A DNA stretch of 48,916 bases from Colwelliaceae bacterium (GTDB lineage Bacteria > Pseudomonadota > Gammaproteobacteria > Enterobacterales > Alteromonadaceae), in contig JAGSHH010000003.1 in assembly GCA_023954655.1 (NCBI GenBank), positions 1 to 48,916 on the forward strand. The letters run 5' to 3'. Under the pieces are notes generated by a model. The model made no database searches. It was not told the DNA's origin and saw only the letters and a list, made by a program, of their open reading frames with translations. Below, one piece after another: positions 7,365-16,204 of the stretch (positions are counted from its first letter, which is position 1; the number at the start of each line of letters is the position of its first letter). The translations under genes and the position numbers were made by a program.

Positions 7365-7982
7365 ATGCAAACTAACTTGCTTAGTAGAGTGACTAGTGAT
7401 AAACCTATTCATATGTCAGAAAAAATTAATCACCCACAACTTTGTGCTTGGCTTAGTGCAGTCGCTAATACTCGAGATAAAGTATCGTTTACCCACTTGT
7501 TCAAATTTTTTGGGCCCAAAATCCAATCGATAGCTCGTGGAAAATTCCCCAATGAAGCTCAAGCTAATGAAGTAGTTCAAGAAACAATGAGTAATGTTTG
7601 GAGGAAAGCACATTTATTTGATAAAGATAAAGGGGCTGCTACAACATGGGTTTATACAGTCATGCGTAACGTAACTTTCGATATGTTGCGTAAAATAAAA
7701 GGCAATAAGGAAGATAACCTCAGTGATGATATTTGGCCATTAGCTGAGAGTATGGTTTGCGAAAGTGAGTCATTCGATGATCATTTAGAGAATAAACAAC
7801 TACTTTCTGTGCTTGAACAACTGCCAGAAGCACAACAAGCAGTAGTTAAAGGGTTTTACTTTATGGAAATGTCTCAAGAACAACTTGCCGTTCATCTAAA
7901 TTTACCGCTAGGTACAATAAAATCTCGTTTACGTTTGGCCTTAAGTAAACTCAAAGTGCAGTTAGGAGAAGATAATGATTAA
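7365..7982 (+). CDS. ECF RNA polymerase sigma factor, RpoE/ChrR-partner type (ECF11-like)
   Basis: 205 aa. Region 2 runs from about residue 40 to 110 (LFKFFGPKIQSIARGKFP, then TMSNVWRKAHLFD and TTWVYTVMRNVTFDMLRK), and region 4 from about 145 to 200 (LPEAQQAVVKGFYFMEMSQEQLAVHLNLPLGTIKSRLRLALSKL). Its partner anti-sigma of ChrR type is encoded directly downstream with an 8-bp overlap, which is the standard layout for the singlet-oxygen response pair. I predict that it recognises the TGATCY-N16-CGTA motif found before six units here. The start is ATG 7365; Met17 (7413) is possible but lacks a better ribosome site. Ten genes from here to the lipocalin are closely spaced and probably one operon. 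Confidence 0.93.
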   Translation: MQTNLLSRVTSDKPIHMSEKINHPQLCAWLSAVANTRDKVSFTHLFKFFGPKIQSIARGKFPNEAQANEVVQETMSNVWRKAHLFDKDKGAATTWVYTVMRNVTFDMLRKIKGNKEDNLSDDIWPLAESMVCESESFDDHLENKQLLSVLEQLPEAQQAVVKGFYFMEMSQEQLAVHLNLPLGTIKSRLRLALSKLKVQLGEDND

Positions 7983-8649
7983 ACATCACCCCAAATTCGA
8001 ACTTTTACAATCTTTTGTTGATGGTGATTTACCTGCTTCTTTATCTGCGGCTGTGGCAATTCATGCAGACATGTGTGCGCAATGTCAAAAGAAAATAGCA
8101 CTACTTACAGATCAAATAGCAGAAACCAGTTTTGAAGAAAACTTTCTTGATAGGTTTATTGTTGACGATGAGGCTGTAGATACTATCGACTTTGATAAAA
8201 TGATAGAGGGGATAACTGAGTCCTCTGACATAGACATAAGCGAAACCAAAGTAAAAAAATCTATAGAGTTTGCCAATAAGACTTATAACTTACCGACTGT
8301 TTTAAATAACATAATCTTAGGTAAAACAGCACATATTGGAAAACTTTCTCGTACTCGATTAGAGCTACAAGAAGATGAAATACATACCAGCTTATTACAT
8401 ATTGAGCCCGGAGGAGGAGTACCTCAGCATACACATAAAGGATTTGAATTAACTTTATTGTTAGATGGCTCTTTTCATGATGAACATGGTGAATACGTTA
8501 AGGGTGATTTCATCATGCTTGACGGTTCACATACACACAATCCCATTTCTGCTGAGGGGTGTCTGTGTTACACCGTTGCAAACGATGCATTGCACTTCAC
8601 GCAAGGCATCAACAAATTACTAAACCCTATTGGTGCTTTTATTTACTAA
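7975..8649 (+). CDS. chrR: ChrR-family anti-sigma factor (zinc ASD plus cupin)
   Basis: 224 aa. The N-terminal anti-sigma domain has the zinc motif H30-x3-C34-x2-C37 (HADMCAQC) plus an upstream His pair near residues 4-5. The C-terminal half is a cupin (about 120-220) with PQHTHKGFE giving the HxHxxxE metal ligands and a later SHTHNP His. This matches ChrR, where the zinc domain holds the sigma factor and the cupin is needed for release in singlet oxygen. The gene overlaps the sigma gene by 8 bp (translational coupling). It should act in the cytoplasm as the off-switch of the regulon. All expected ligands are present, so it appears functional. Confidence 0.93.
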   Translation: MIKHHPKFELLQSFVDGDLPASLSAAVAIHADMCAQCQKKIALLTDQIAETSFEENFLDRFIVDDEAVDTIDFDKMIEGITESSDIDISETKVKKSIEFANKTYNLPTVLNNIILGKTAHIGKLSRTRLELQEDEIHTSLLHIEPGGGVPQHTHKGFELTLLLDGSFHDEHGEYVKGDFIMLDGSHTHNPISAEGCLCYTVANDALHFTQGINKLLNPIGAFIY

Positions 8650-8671
8650 CCTGCCTTTCGGCTAAGGTATA

Positions 8672-9634
8672 ATGATGATTCACTCTGTTGATAAAAAAGA
8701 TCTTAAAATAGGCATCAGTGCTTGCTTGATAGGTGAAAAAGTACGTTTTGACGCAAGTAATAAGCCGTCTAACTTTTGCATAAAAGAATTAGGTCAGCAT
8801 GTAACCTACAAATCATTTTGCCCGGAAGTTGCTATTGGTTTGCCTATTCCTAGGCAAACAATTCGCCAAATAAAAAAAGATGACATTATTAGCGTTTCTA
8901 GACCTGATGGTTCAGGTGATGTTACATCTGCACTCAAAGCATATGGCAAAAAAGTAGCAACTATGACAAAAGACCTAAGCGGTTATGTTTTTTGTTCTAA
9001 AAGCCCCAGTTGCGGAATGGAGCGAGTAAAAGTTTATAGCCCACAAGGTAATTCACTTCCGTCTGATGGTATTGGTATTTTTGCAAAAGAAATAATGCGA
9101 GCTAATCCATCTCTACCATGTGAAGAAAATGGTCGATTAAACGATCCTATCATTCGTGAAAACTTCGTCGCTCGTGTTTATGCTTACAAGCATTGGCAAA
9201 ATGTCGAAGCGTCAGGTTTGAGCAAACATAAGATAACCACTTTTCATAGCCAATATAAATACACGGTAATGAGTCATGACTTGGTTGCTTATAAAAAGTT
9301 AGGTCAATTATTAGCTAGGGCTGACTTGCCATTGGAAGACGTTGCTGCTCAATATATTACAGGGCTAATGGCTGCGTTAACTATTAAAGCAACTCGTAAA
9401 AAGCACGCTAATACTTTATCGCACATGCAAGGGTATTTTTCTAAACATCTCAAGAGCAATGAACGCCAAGAGTTATGTGAACAAATTAATGCGTATCGAG
9501 CAGGGTTAATCCCTTTATTTGCACCGCTAACCTTGATTAAACATTACTTATTGCAATATCCGAAAGATTATTTAGCAAAACAGGCTTACCTTTCGCCATA
9601 CCCTGATGAGCTTAAGCTTAGATATGCTTATTAA
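8672..9634 (+). CDS. DUF523-DUF1722 fusion (TudS-like desulfidase domain + YbgA)
   Basis: 320 aa. The N-terminal DUF523 domain (about 10-160) has conserved cysteines in SACLIGEKVRF (C18), FCPEV (C50) and SKSPSCG (C114), the set expected to bind an iron-sulfur cluster in thiouracil desulfidase (TudS) proteins. The C-terminal DUF1722/YbgA domain (about 190-310) has HKITTFHSQYKYTVMSHD. In E. coli ybgA precedes the photolyase gene phr, and the same order is kept here with a 16-bp gap to phr. A role in removing damaged or thiolated bases is plausible from the DUF523 family; the role of DUF1722 is unknown. Two adjacent ATGs (8672, 8675) could both serve as start. Confidence 0.9.
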   Translation: MMIHSVDKKDLKIGISACLIGEKVRFDASNKPSNFCIKELGQHVTYKSFCPEVAIGLPIPRQTIRQIKKDDIISVSRPDGSGDVTSALKAYGKKVATMTKDLSGYVFCSKSPSCGMERVKVYSPQGNSLPSDGIGIFAKEIMRANPSLPCEENGRLNDPIIRENFVARVYAYKHWQNVEASGLSKHKITTFHSQYKYTVMSHDLVAYKKLGQLLARADLPLEDVAAQYITGLMAALTIKATRKKHANTLSHMQGYFSKHLKSNERQELCEQINAYRAGLIPLFAPLTLIKHYLLQYPKDYLAKQAYLSPYPDELKLRYAY

Positions 9635-9650
9635 AGTTTGAAAAAATCTC

Positions 9651-11027
9651 ATGTTACTTTGGTTTCGAAATGATTTAAGAACTCACGATAACCCCGCCTT
9701 ACATTACTTTATGGACGCTCATTGTTCAGATCATCCACGTAAGGCGTTTTTTTTCATCTCAGAAAAGCAATGGCACTGTCACGATTGGTCTGCGATTAAA
9801 ATTGATTTTGTTAAACGCCATGCTTTTGCATTAATCCCAGAGTTAGCGAACTTGGGGATTGAACTTGAGGTGGTAACTGCACCCGACTTCTCTGCGCAGA
9901 TAGACTATCTGAAAAAATACTGTAAACAGCATGATATACAAAGTGTATTAGCTAATAGCGAGGTTGAGTACAATGAACAACAACGCGATAAGTTATTGAT
10001 AAAAAGTGGTATCCCTTTAAGGCTATTTGAGGCAGATGTTATTGTGCCAAAAGGGAAGGTATTAAATCAATCGGGGGCAATGTTCAAAGTATTTACACCG
10101 TTTAAAAAATCTTGGTTAGCGTATGTTAAAAAATTTGGTTTTGAATATTTAGGTAAAATAAAAAGCAAAAAATTAAATGATGTTGAGTTAAAAAGTACGG
10201 AAAATAATACAAGGTCGAGTTCATGGCCTATAGCGCATGATTATGAATTAAATACATTACCCACATTTTTTCAAGGTAAATTGGCTGATTATGCTGCTCA
10301 TCGAGACATCCCTTCAATTAAAGGTACTTCTGGTATTTCCCCTTATTTAGCTGCGGGTGTTATAAGCCCAAGATATGTTTTAGTTTCATTACTAAATAGC
10401 TTTCCCGATCTGTTATTGGCAACAGATAGCAAAGAATTCTCTTGGTTGAACGAAATTATTTGGCGGGAATTTTATCGACATTTACTATTTCATGAACAAA
10501 GGCTTTGTAAGCACCAATGTTTTAATAAAAAATATAAAGAAGTTCAGTGGTATGATAATAAAGAACTTTTTAATGCTTGGTGTGAGGGAAAAACCGGTTA
10601 CCCTCTTGTAGATGCCGCAATGCGGCAACTCAATCAAACTGGTTGGATGCATAACCGTTTAAGAATGGTTGTTGCCAGTTTTCTAACGAAACATTTACTT
10701 ATTGATTGGCGATTTGGTGAAAAATATTTCATGCAAAACCTTATAGATGGAGATTTAGCTTCAAATAATGGTGGTTGGCAATGGGCAGCAAGTACTGGGT
10801 GTGATGCTCAGCCGTACTTTAGGATTTTTAATCCGATAAGACAGAGTGAAAGATTTGATCCAAATGGCGATTTCATTCGTAAGTATTTACCAGAGCTAGA
10901 AAGTATTCCAGATAAACATATTCACTTTCCTCACCAATATATTGCCAAAACTAAATTGCAACTATATTGGCAGCCTATTGTTGACCATAAAGATGCTAGA
11001 TTAAAAGCGTTAGCTTTTTATAAATAG
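9651..11027 (+). CDS. phr: Deoxyribodipyrimidine (CPD) photolyase
   Basis: 458-aa class I photolyase that uses blue light and FADH- to split cyclobutane pyrimidine dimers. The N-terminal antenna domain starts MLLWFRNDLRTHDNPAL. The FAD domain has WREFYRHLLFHE, GYPLVDAAMRQLNQTGWMHNR, and LASNNGGWQWAASTGCDAQPYFRIFNP with the NNGGWQW segment typical of CPD rather than (6-4) enzymes. The length equals that of the family. The start is fixed by the conserved N-terminus immediately at the Met. It lies in the operon of the ECF sigma factor and after a DUF523/YbgA gene, the common pairing. Light damage repair is thus linked to the singlet-oxygen response. Confidence 0.97.
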   Translation: MLLWFRNDLRTHDNPALHYFMDAHCSDHPRKAFFFISEKQWHCHDWSAIKIDFVKRHAFALIPELANLGIELEVVTAPDFSAQIDYLKKYCKQHDIQSVLANSEVEYNEQQRDKLLIKSGIPLRLFEADVIVPKGKVLNQSGAMFKVFTPFKKSWLAYVKKFGFEYLGKIKSKKLNDVELKSTENNTRSSSWPIAHDYELNTLPTFFQGKLADYAAHRDIPSIKGTSGISPYLAAGVISPRYVLVSLLNSFPDLLLATDSKEFSWLNEIIWREFYRHLLFHEQRLCKHQCFNKKYKEVQWYDNKELFNAWCEGKTGYPLVDAAMRQLNQTGWMHNRLRMVVASFLTKHLLIDWRFGEKYFMQNLIDGDLASNNGGWQWAASTGCDAQPYFRIFNPIRQSERFDPNGDFIRKYLPELESIPDKHIHFPHQYIAKTKLQLYWQPIVDHKDARLKALAFYK

Positions 11028-11093
11028 TCAGCGGTAGTTTAAAGTGGCCATAATGATTTTATCTTTATTTTAATTATATTTTTCGGTAATAAA

Positions 11094-11555
11094 ATGCAAA
11101 AAAATCAATTTAATTGTTTACCTAAAGATTCACCTACTTGGTTAAGTAATTTCGTCAATATTTATCAAACGCTTGCGACTAATAACTTAGACTTGCTAGC
11201 AAAAATTTATCATAAAGATATAACGTTTATTGACCCACTTCATCAAGTTGATGGTTTTGATGACTTATACCAATACTTTAATGTTCTTTATCAAAACTTA
11301 CTGACATGTGAATTTGTGATTAATCACGTAATTGTTGACGGTAATGAGGCTGCTGTTTATTGGACTATGACATACAAACATAGCAAATTAAATAAAGGAG
11401 AATTAGTAACTGTTTCCGGTTCTTCTCATATTAAAGGATGTGAAGATAAGGTGGTTTTTCATCGAGATTACCTTGATTTAGGAGCAATGCTTTACGAGCA
11501 AATCCCATTATTTGGCAAGGTCACAAAATGGATAAAAGCAAAGGCAGCTAGCTAA
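11094..11555 (+). CDS. SnoaL-like / NTF2-fold protein
   Basis: 153 aa with the cone-shaped NTF2/SnoaL pattern: FVNIYQTLATNNLDLLAKIYHKDITFIDPLHQVDGFDDLYQYF, followed by beta strands CEFVINHVIVDGNEAAVYWTMTYKH and GSSHIK. Members include isomerases and hydratases as well as binding proteins, so no reaction can be assigned. This family member is a constant neighbour of the SDR, FAD oxidase, DUF1365 and Cfa-like genes in photolyase operons. Its stop overlaps the next start (TAATG). The 66-bp gap before it is the largest in the operon, and no ECF motif or terminator is visible in it. Confidence 0.8.
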   Translation: MQKNQFNCLPKDSPTWLSNFVNIYQTLATNNLDLLAKIYHKDITFIDPLHQVDGFDDLYQYFNVLYQNLLTCEFVINHVIVDGNEAAVYWTMTYKHSKLNKGELVTVSGSSHIKGCEDKVVFHRDYLDLGAMLYEQIPLFGKVTKWIKAKAAS

Positions 11556-12280
11556 TGTCTAACAAAACTATTTTAATTACTGGCGCAACATCTGGGATTG
11601 GTTTGGAGTTGTTTGAAAGATATGTAGCTCGAGGTGAAAAAGTTATTGCCTGTGGAAGAGATGCAAACAAATTAAGTCTTTTAGCCCCCAAAGCTTATAA
11701 AACGTGTTTGTTTGATCTTAATAGCCCCGACGATATTGAAAAGCAACTTAAAGCGTTAGCTGAGCTAGATATAGTAATTTTGAACGCTGGAGATTGTCGT
11801 TACGTTGACGACGCTAAAAACTTTGATGGCAAACTTTTTAGCGATATTATTACTACAAACCTAACGTCTTTAGGTTGGTTGTTACAATTCACCTTACCTC
11901 GATTAAAAAGCGACGGTCAGTTAGTTTTGATTAGTTCTAGCGCAACTATTTTACCTTTTCCTCGAAGTGAGGCTTATGGTGCTTCAAAAGCTGGAATGGA
12001 CTATTTAGCTAAAAGTCTACAATTAGATTTAGCTGAGCATAATATTGCTGTCACTTTAGTTCATCCTGGTTTTGTTAAAACGCCATTAACCGATAAAAAT
12101 GATTTTGAAATGCCTTTTCTTATCACAAGCAGAGAAGCTGCTTCCCGAATAATAATTGGCATCGATAAGCGTAAACGTTATTTACATTTCCCAAAACGTT
12201 TAACGTTACTTTTAAGAGTTATCTCATTCCTTCCATCATCACTTTGGCAAAAAATTATCTCTAGGAAGCATACTGCATGA
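11555..12280 (+). CDS. Short-chain dehydrogenase/reductase
   Basis: 241-aa classical SDR. The cofactor motif is TGATSGIGLE, followed by NAG at VILNAGD. The catalytic Ser lies in LISSSA, and YGASKAG provides the YxxxK pair. The C-terminus has several basic residues and a hydrophobic stretch (LTLLLRVISFLPSSLWQKII) that may touch the membrane. It is coupled to the gene before it (1-base overlap) and after it (ATGA). By position it probably acts on a lipid-derived carbonyl or alcohol together with the FAD enzyme and the Cfa-like methyltransferase; the substrate is not known. Confidence 0.9.
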   Translation: MSNKTILITGATSGIGLELFERYVARGEKVIACGRDANKLSLLAPKAYKTCLFDLNSPDDIEKQLKALAELDIVILNAGDCRYVDDAKNFDGKLFSDIITTNLTSLGWLLQFTLPRLKSDGQLVLISSSATILPFPRSEAYGASKAGMDYLAKSLQLDLAEHNIAVTLVHPGFVKTPLTDKNDFEMPFLITSREAASRIIIGIDKRKRYLHFPKRLTLLLRVISFLPSSLWQKIISRKHTA

Positions 12281-13536
12281 AAAATATCGCAATTATTGGG
12301 TCAGGAGTTTCAGGTTTAACGGCTGCTTATTTGTTATCTAAAAAGCATCATGTGACAGTTTTTGAAAAAAATGACCGTATTGGCGGTCATACAGCAACAG
12401 TTGATGTTGAAAAAGATGGCGAAAAATTCGCTATTGATACTGGGTTTATTGTGTTTAATGATAAAACCTATCCCAATTATTTAGCATTATTAGATGAAAT
12501 AGGTATAGGTAAACAAGCCACTGAAATGAGCTTTTCCGTACATAATTGTCAAACAGGTATGGAGTATAATGGACATAATTTAAATACACTTTTTGCTCAG
12601 CGACGTAATCTATTCAGGCCAAAATTTTGGCTGTTAGTTAAAGAAATTTTGCGGTTTAACAAACTATGTAAAAATGTTTTTGAAAATCAAAGCTATCAAA
12701 GTGGCTTAACATTAGGACAATTTTTATCAGAAAATAACTTTAATGATTATTTTGCAGAACACTATATTTTACCTATGGGGGCTGCAATTTGGTCTAGCTC
12801 TTTAGCACAAATGGAATATTTTGAATTCAGATTTTTTGTACAGTTTTTTCATAATCACGGCTTATTAAATATTGCTGATAGGCCTCAGTGGTATGTTATT
12901 CCTAAAGGTTCAAGAAGTTATTTAAAACCCTTGTGTGAACCCTTTAAAAGCAATATTAAATTGAATGCTGGTATTAGCGGTATTAGTCGAATGAATAACA
13001 AGGTTCAAATAGATTTTAGCCATACAGAGAGCGAAGTATTTGATGAGGTTGTTATCGCTTGTCATTCAGATGAAGCGTTAGCACTGTTAAACGATGCAAC
13101 AGCTGAGGAGAAGATGATTTTATCAGCAATGCCGTACAGTGAAAATTCAGTGGTGTTACATACTGATAAAAAACTATTGCCACAGCGTGAAAAAGCATGG
13201 GCAAGTTGGAATTACCAATTAAGTCGAGATAGAAGCAAAGCTGCAAGTGTTACTTATAATATGAATATTTTACAAGGCATTAAAAGTCACCATACTTTTT
13301 GTGTCTCTTTGAATCAAAAAGAAAATATTGATCCCAATTCAATTTTAAGGGAGTTCACTTATCATCACCCAATATTTTCTGCAAAATCCATTGCAGCACA
13401 GAAGCAAAGAAATAAGATATGCGGCATAAACCAAACACACTTTGCCGGTGCCTATTGGCATAATGGTTTTCATGAAGATGGTGTCAGAAGTGCAGTGGAA
13501 GTTGCTAAACGCTTTGACTGCTTATTAGCGAGTTAA
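12277..13536 (+). CDS. FAD-dependent amine oxidase-like oxidoreductase
   Basis: 419 aa. The N-terminal dinucleotide-binding motif is IGSGVSGLTAAYLLSKKHHVTVFEKNDRIGGHT, the GG doublet form typical of amine oxidase/phytoene desaturase-like flavoproteins. Further family features are AIDTGFIVFNDKTYPNYLALLDEIG, PMGAAIWSS, and the C-terminal FAD site FAGAYWHNGFHEDGVRSA. Homologues beside DUF1365 and cfa-like genes are conserved in many bacteria, and in Rhodobacter an analogous set belongs to the RpoE-ChrR regulon tied to methylated or furan fatty acids. A desaturase or oxidase acting on a methylated fatty acyl chain is therefore the leading guess. It overlaps the SDR gene by 4 bp. Confidence 0.88.
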   Translation: MKNIAIIGSGVSGLTAAYLLSKKHHVTVFEKNDRIGGHTATVDVEKDGEKFAIDTGFIVFNDKTYPNYLALLDEIGIGKQATEMSFSVHNCQTGMEYNGHNLNTLFAQRRNLFRPKFWLLVKEILRFNKLCKNVFENQSYQSGLTLGQFLSENNFNDYFAEHYILPMGAAIWSSSLAQMEYFEFRFFVQFFHNHGLLNIADRPQWYVIPKGSRSYLKPLCEPFKSNIKLNAGISGISRMNNKVQIDFSHTESEVFDEVVIACHSDEALALLNDATAEEKMILSAMPYSENSVVLHTDKKLLPQREKAWASWNYQLSRDRSKAASVTYNMNILQGIKSHHTFCVSLNQKENIDPNSILREFTYHHPIFSAKSIAAQKQRNKICGINQTHFAGAYWHNGFHEDGVRSAVEVAKRFDCLLAS

Positions 13537-13537
13537 A

Positions 13538-14311
13538 ATGAAAAATCTTTTTAGCCAAAGTCATATTTATTTAGGGAATATTATTCATCGACGTTTCAGC
13601 CCAAAGAAACATAGCTTTGACTATCCACTATATATGTTAGCGCTTGATGTGACGGAAGTTGAAAAAGCTAATGAAAGTGTGGGGTTATTTGGTTTTTCTT
13701 GGTATCACCCGTTACGGTTTGTTGAAAAAGATTACCTCAGAGGTGAACCAAACGGTTTAAAGCAACGTATAACAAATAAAGTAATGCAATTAAATGGTCA
13801 TAAAGATATCCATAAAATTGTCATGCTAGTTCAAGTGAGATGTTTCGGAATTTATTTTAGTCCAGCAAATTTTTATTTTTGCTTCGACCATAATGACACC
13901 TGTAGACAAATGCTTGCAGAAGTCAGTAATACGCCTTGGAATGAAAGGCATTACTATTTAGTAGACTTACAGACTAACGATGAAAGCGTGAATAAAAAGA
14001 CTTTTCAAGTATCACCTTTTATGGATTTAGATATGTCTTATTTTTGGAAAGTAAAACCGCCAAGCCAAGATGAAAATAAATTGATGATACATATTGAAAA
14101 TAAACGATTAGATTCGAAAAACGGCAAAGCAGATAAATTATTTGATGTTAACTTAATGATGGAAAAGCAAGCATTTAATCAAAAGAATTTATTACATGTT
14201 TGGTGCCAACTACCGGTAATGACAGTGAAAGTAGTTTTTGGGATTTATTGGCAAGCGGTGAAGATTTATCTAAAGCGGATTCCGTTTATTGGTTATCAAA
14301 AACCAAGCTAA
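13538..14311 (+). CDS. DUF1365 protein
   Basis: 257 aa with the DUF1365 hallmarks: IYLGNIIHRRFSPKKHSFDYPLYMLALDV at the start, HPLRFVEKDYL, VRCFGIYFSPANFYFCFD, NTPWNERHYY and FQVSPFMDLDMSYFWKVKPP. No catalytic activity is established for this family. It begins 1 bp after the FAD enzyme stop and is followed by the Cfa-like methyltransferase 46 bp later. The trio FAD oxidase-DUF1365-Cfa is a strongly conserved module and probably acts in one lipid-modification pathway. Confidence 0.92.
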   Translation: MKNLFSQSHIYLGNIIHRRFSPKKHSFDYPLYMLALDVTEVEKANESVGLFGFSWYHPLRFVEKDYLRGEPNGLKQRITNKVMQLNGHKDIHKIVMLVQVRCFGIYFSPANFYFCFDHNDTCRQMLAEVSNTPWNERHYYLVDLQTNDESVNKKTFQVSPFMDLDMSYFWKVKPPSQDENKLMIHIENKRLDSKNGKADKLFDVNLMMEKQAFNQKNLLHVWCQLPVMTVKVVFGIYWQAVKIYLKRIPFIGYQKPS

Positions 14312-14357
14312 ATAAAAATAGTTAATCACATTAAGACAATAGTGTTAGGAGAAAATA

Positions 14358-15584
14358 ATGGAGCAAGTTGAAGATATCAGAAGGTTAAAAAAAGCAAGCT
14401 GGTTTGATAAACGCTGTCGCTCTATTGTTCATGCTGTTTTTGAGAAACTGACCTATGGCCAATTAGAGGTCGTTGAAGGGGCACAGCATTATTTATTTCC
14501 TCAATGGACATGTGATTCTGGAATTCAAGGTAAAATACATATTCATGATATTAGTCTTTATCGTGATTTTGTTAAAGGTGGAAGTATTGGTGTTGCTGAA
14601 GCATTTATAGCAGGTAAATGGAGTAGTCCAAACCTAACTAATGTCATTCGAATTTTTGCCAAAGCTCAACAACAAACAGATAAACTAGAAGCTAAAAAGT
14701 CTTGGTCTAATAGAATAAAATATGCATTCAGTCATTGGCAGAATAGAAATACTCAATCTGGCTCAAAGCGTAATATTTTGGCTCATTATGATTTAGGCAA
14801 TGAACTATACACTCGCTTCCTCGATCCTGAAATGATGTACTCTTCGGCTATTTACCCATCAGATACTAGCACATTAGAAGAAGCACAAAATTACAAGTTA
14901 AAAACTATTTGTGAGCGTTTATCACTTAAAAGTTCAGATCACTTGTTAGAAATTGGCACGGGTTGGGGCGGCTTAGCTATTTATGCGGCAAAGCATTTTG
15001 GCTGTAGTGTTACCACAACAACTATTTCTGATGAACAATTTAAATACACAAAAGAACGTATACAAAAACTAGGCCTGTCGGAAAATATTACTTTATTAAA
15101 AGAAGACTACCGAGATTTAACGGGCAGTTACGATAAAGTTGTTTCCATTGAAATGATTGAAGCTGTTGGTTACGAATTCTTACCGAGCTTTTTTAAACAA
15201 TGTAATGATAGATTAAAGCCTGGCGGCAAAGTACTTATTCAAGCAATTACCATAGCCGATCAACGTTTTGAACATTACAAAAATAATGTTGATTTCATTC
15301 AAAAACACATCTTTCCTGGTGGCTTTTTACCTTCAATAAACATTCTATGTCAACATATGAAAGAACATAGTGATTTGGTAGTAGAAACTTTAGATGACAT
15401 CGGTCTTGATTATGCTAAAACACTGAACGATTGGCGAGTTAATTTTTTGAATTCTTGGTCAGAATTAACCCAGTTTGGCTATGATGATAATTTCAAGCGC
15501 CTATGGTTATATTACTTTGCTTATTGTGAAGGGGCATTTTTAGAACGCTCTACCAGCACGATTCATTTAGTTGCAAGAAAGTAA
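14358..15584 (+). CDS. Cyclopropane-fatty-acid synthase-like SAM methyltransferase
   Basis: 408 aa. The N-terminal lipid-binding part is followed by the catalytic domain: GNELYTRFLDPEMMYSSAIYP, the SAM site LLEIGTGWGGLAIYAAKHFGCSVTTTTIS, KVVSIEMIEAVGYEFLPSFF, and KHIFPGGFLPS near the C-terminus. The family methylates the double bond of membrane acyl chains, giving a cyclopropane or, in relatives from oxidative-stress operons, a methylated chain that leads to furan fatty acids. Which product forms cannot be told from sequence alone. A GGAG ribosome site stands before ATG 14358. Location in the ECF operon next to the FAD oxidase/DUF1365 pair favours the stress-specific version over housekeeping Cfa. 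Confidence 0.93.
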   Translation: MEQVEDIRRLKKASWFDKRCRSIVHAVFEKLTYGQLEVVEGAQHYLFPQWTCDSGIQGKIHIHDISLYRDFVKGGSIGVAEAFIAGKWSSPNLTNVIRIFAKAQQQTDKLEAKKSWSNRIKYAFSHWQNRNTQSGSKRNILAHYDLGNELYTRFLDPEMMYSSAIYPSDTSTLEEAQNYKLKTICERLSLKSSDHLLEIGTGWGGLAIYAAKHFGCSVTTTTISDEQFKYTKERIQKLGLSENITLLKEDYRDLTGSYDKVVSIEMIEAVGYEFLPSFFKQCNDRLKPGGKVLIQAITIADQRFEHYKNNVDFIQKHIFPGGFLPSINILCQHMKEHSDLVVETLDDIGLDYAKTLNDWRVNFLNSWSELTQFGYDDNFKRLWLYYFAYCEGAFLERSTSTIHLVARK

Positions 15585-15588
15585 CAAT

Positions 15589-16119
15589 ATGAATCAAATG
15601 TCAAAATACATAGTGTTACCATTAGTTTTATTCGTAATTACTAGTTGCACTGGTATTCCTGAAGGGATAAAACCAGTCAAAAATTTTGATGTTACAAAGT
15701 ATCAAGGTAAATGGTTTGAAATTGCTCGGTTGGATCACTCCTTCGAACGAGGTTTAGAGAAAATAACTGCACAATACACAATAAAACCTGATGACAATGT
15801 AGAGGTTATTAATCAGGGCTTTTCTACAATTGATAATGAATGGGACAAAGCTATTGGCAATGCAAAGTTTGTTAATAAAAAAGATGAAGGGCATTTAAAA
15901 GTGTCATTCTTTGGGCCCTTTTATGGCTCGTATGTAATATTTTATCTCGACGATGACTACCAACATGCATTTGTTTCTGGTCCTAATACAAATTATTTAT
16001 GGTTGTTATCACGAAAACCTAATCCACCAACAGAATTAATAGATAAATTTATTCAAATGTCTGGAGATAAAGGATTCGACATTACAAAATTAATTTTCGT
16101 AAAACATCTTCAAAACTAA
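15589..16119 (+). CDS. blc: Outer-membrane lipocalin (Blc-like)
   Basis: 176 aa from ATG 15589, 4 bp after the Cfa-like stop; the track start at 15571 is a TTG inside the upstream gene. It has a lipoprotein signal (YIVLPLVLFVITSC) and the lipocalin GxW motif (KYQGKWFEIARLDHSFERGLEKITAQY), then LKVSFFGPFYGSYVIFYLDDDYQHAFVSGPN and YLWLLSRKP. Bacterial lipocalins of this type bind lysophospholipids or fatty acids at the outer membrane. It closes the operon that contains lipid-modifying enzymes, which fits a role in moving or storing altered lipids. No clear T-tract terminator follows, but a large inverted repeat is present at 16139-16190. Confidence 0.9.
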   Translation: MNQMSKYIVLPLVLFVITSCTGIPEGIKPVKNFDVTKYQGKWFEIARLDHSFERGLEKITAQYTIKPDDNVEVINQGFSTIDNEWDKAIGNAKFVNKKDEGHLKVSFFGPFYGSYVIFYLDDDYQHAFVSGPNTNYLWLLSRKPNPPTELIDKFIQMSGDKGFDITKLIFVKHLQN

Positions 16120-16138
16120 CCCTCTACTAAGATAAAAG

Positions 16139-16190
16139 TGGCATAAAGATACGGAATCTGTATGTAAATTTTACATATTGCTTTATGTCA
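16139..16190. repeat. Nested inverted repeat downstream of the lipocalin gene
   Basis: Outer arms TGGCATAAAG (16139-16148) and CTTTATGTCA (16181-16190) pair with one mismatch. Inside lies the palindrome TATGTAAATTTTACATA (16161-16177). There is no T-run, so a simple intrinsic terminator is unlikely. It lies between the end of the stress operon and the mutM remnant, close to the presumed right end of the inserted block. Confidence 0.55.
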
Positions 16191-16204
16191 TTGAACAGAG
16201 AAAG

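Noticed and set aside
1182-16200. Prophage or integron origin of the stress block
   Set aside because: No integrase, phage structural or attC-like sequence was seen; only the mutM end duplication supports insertion.
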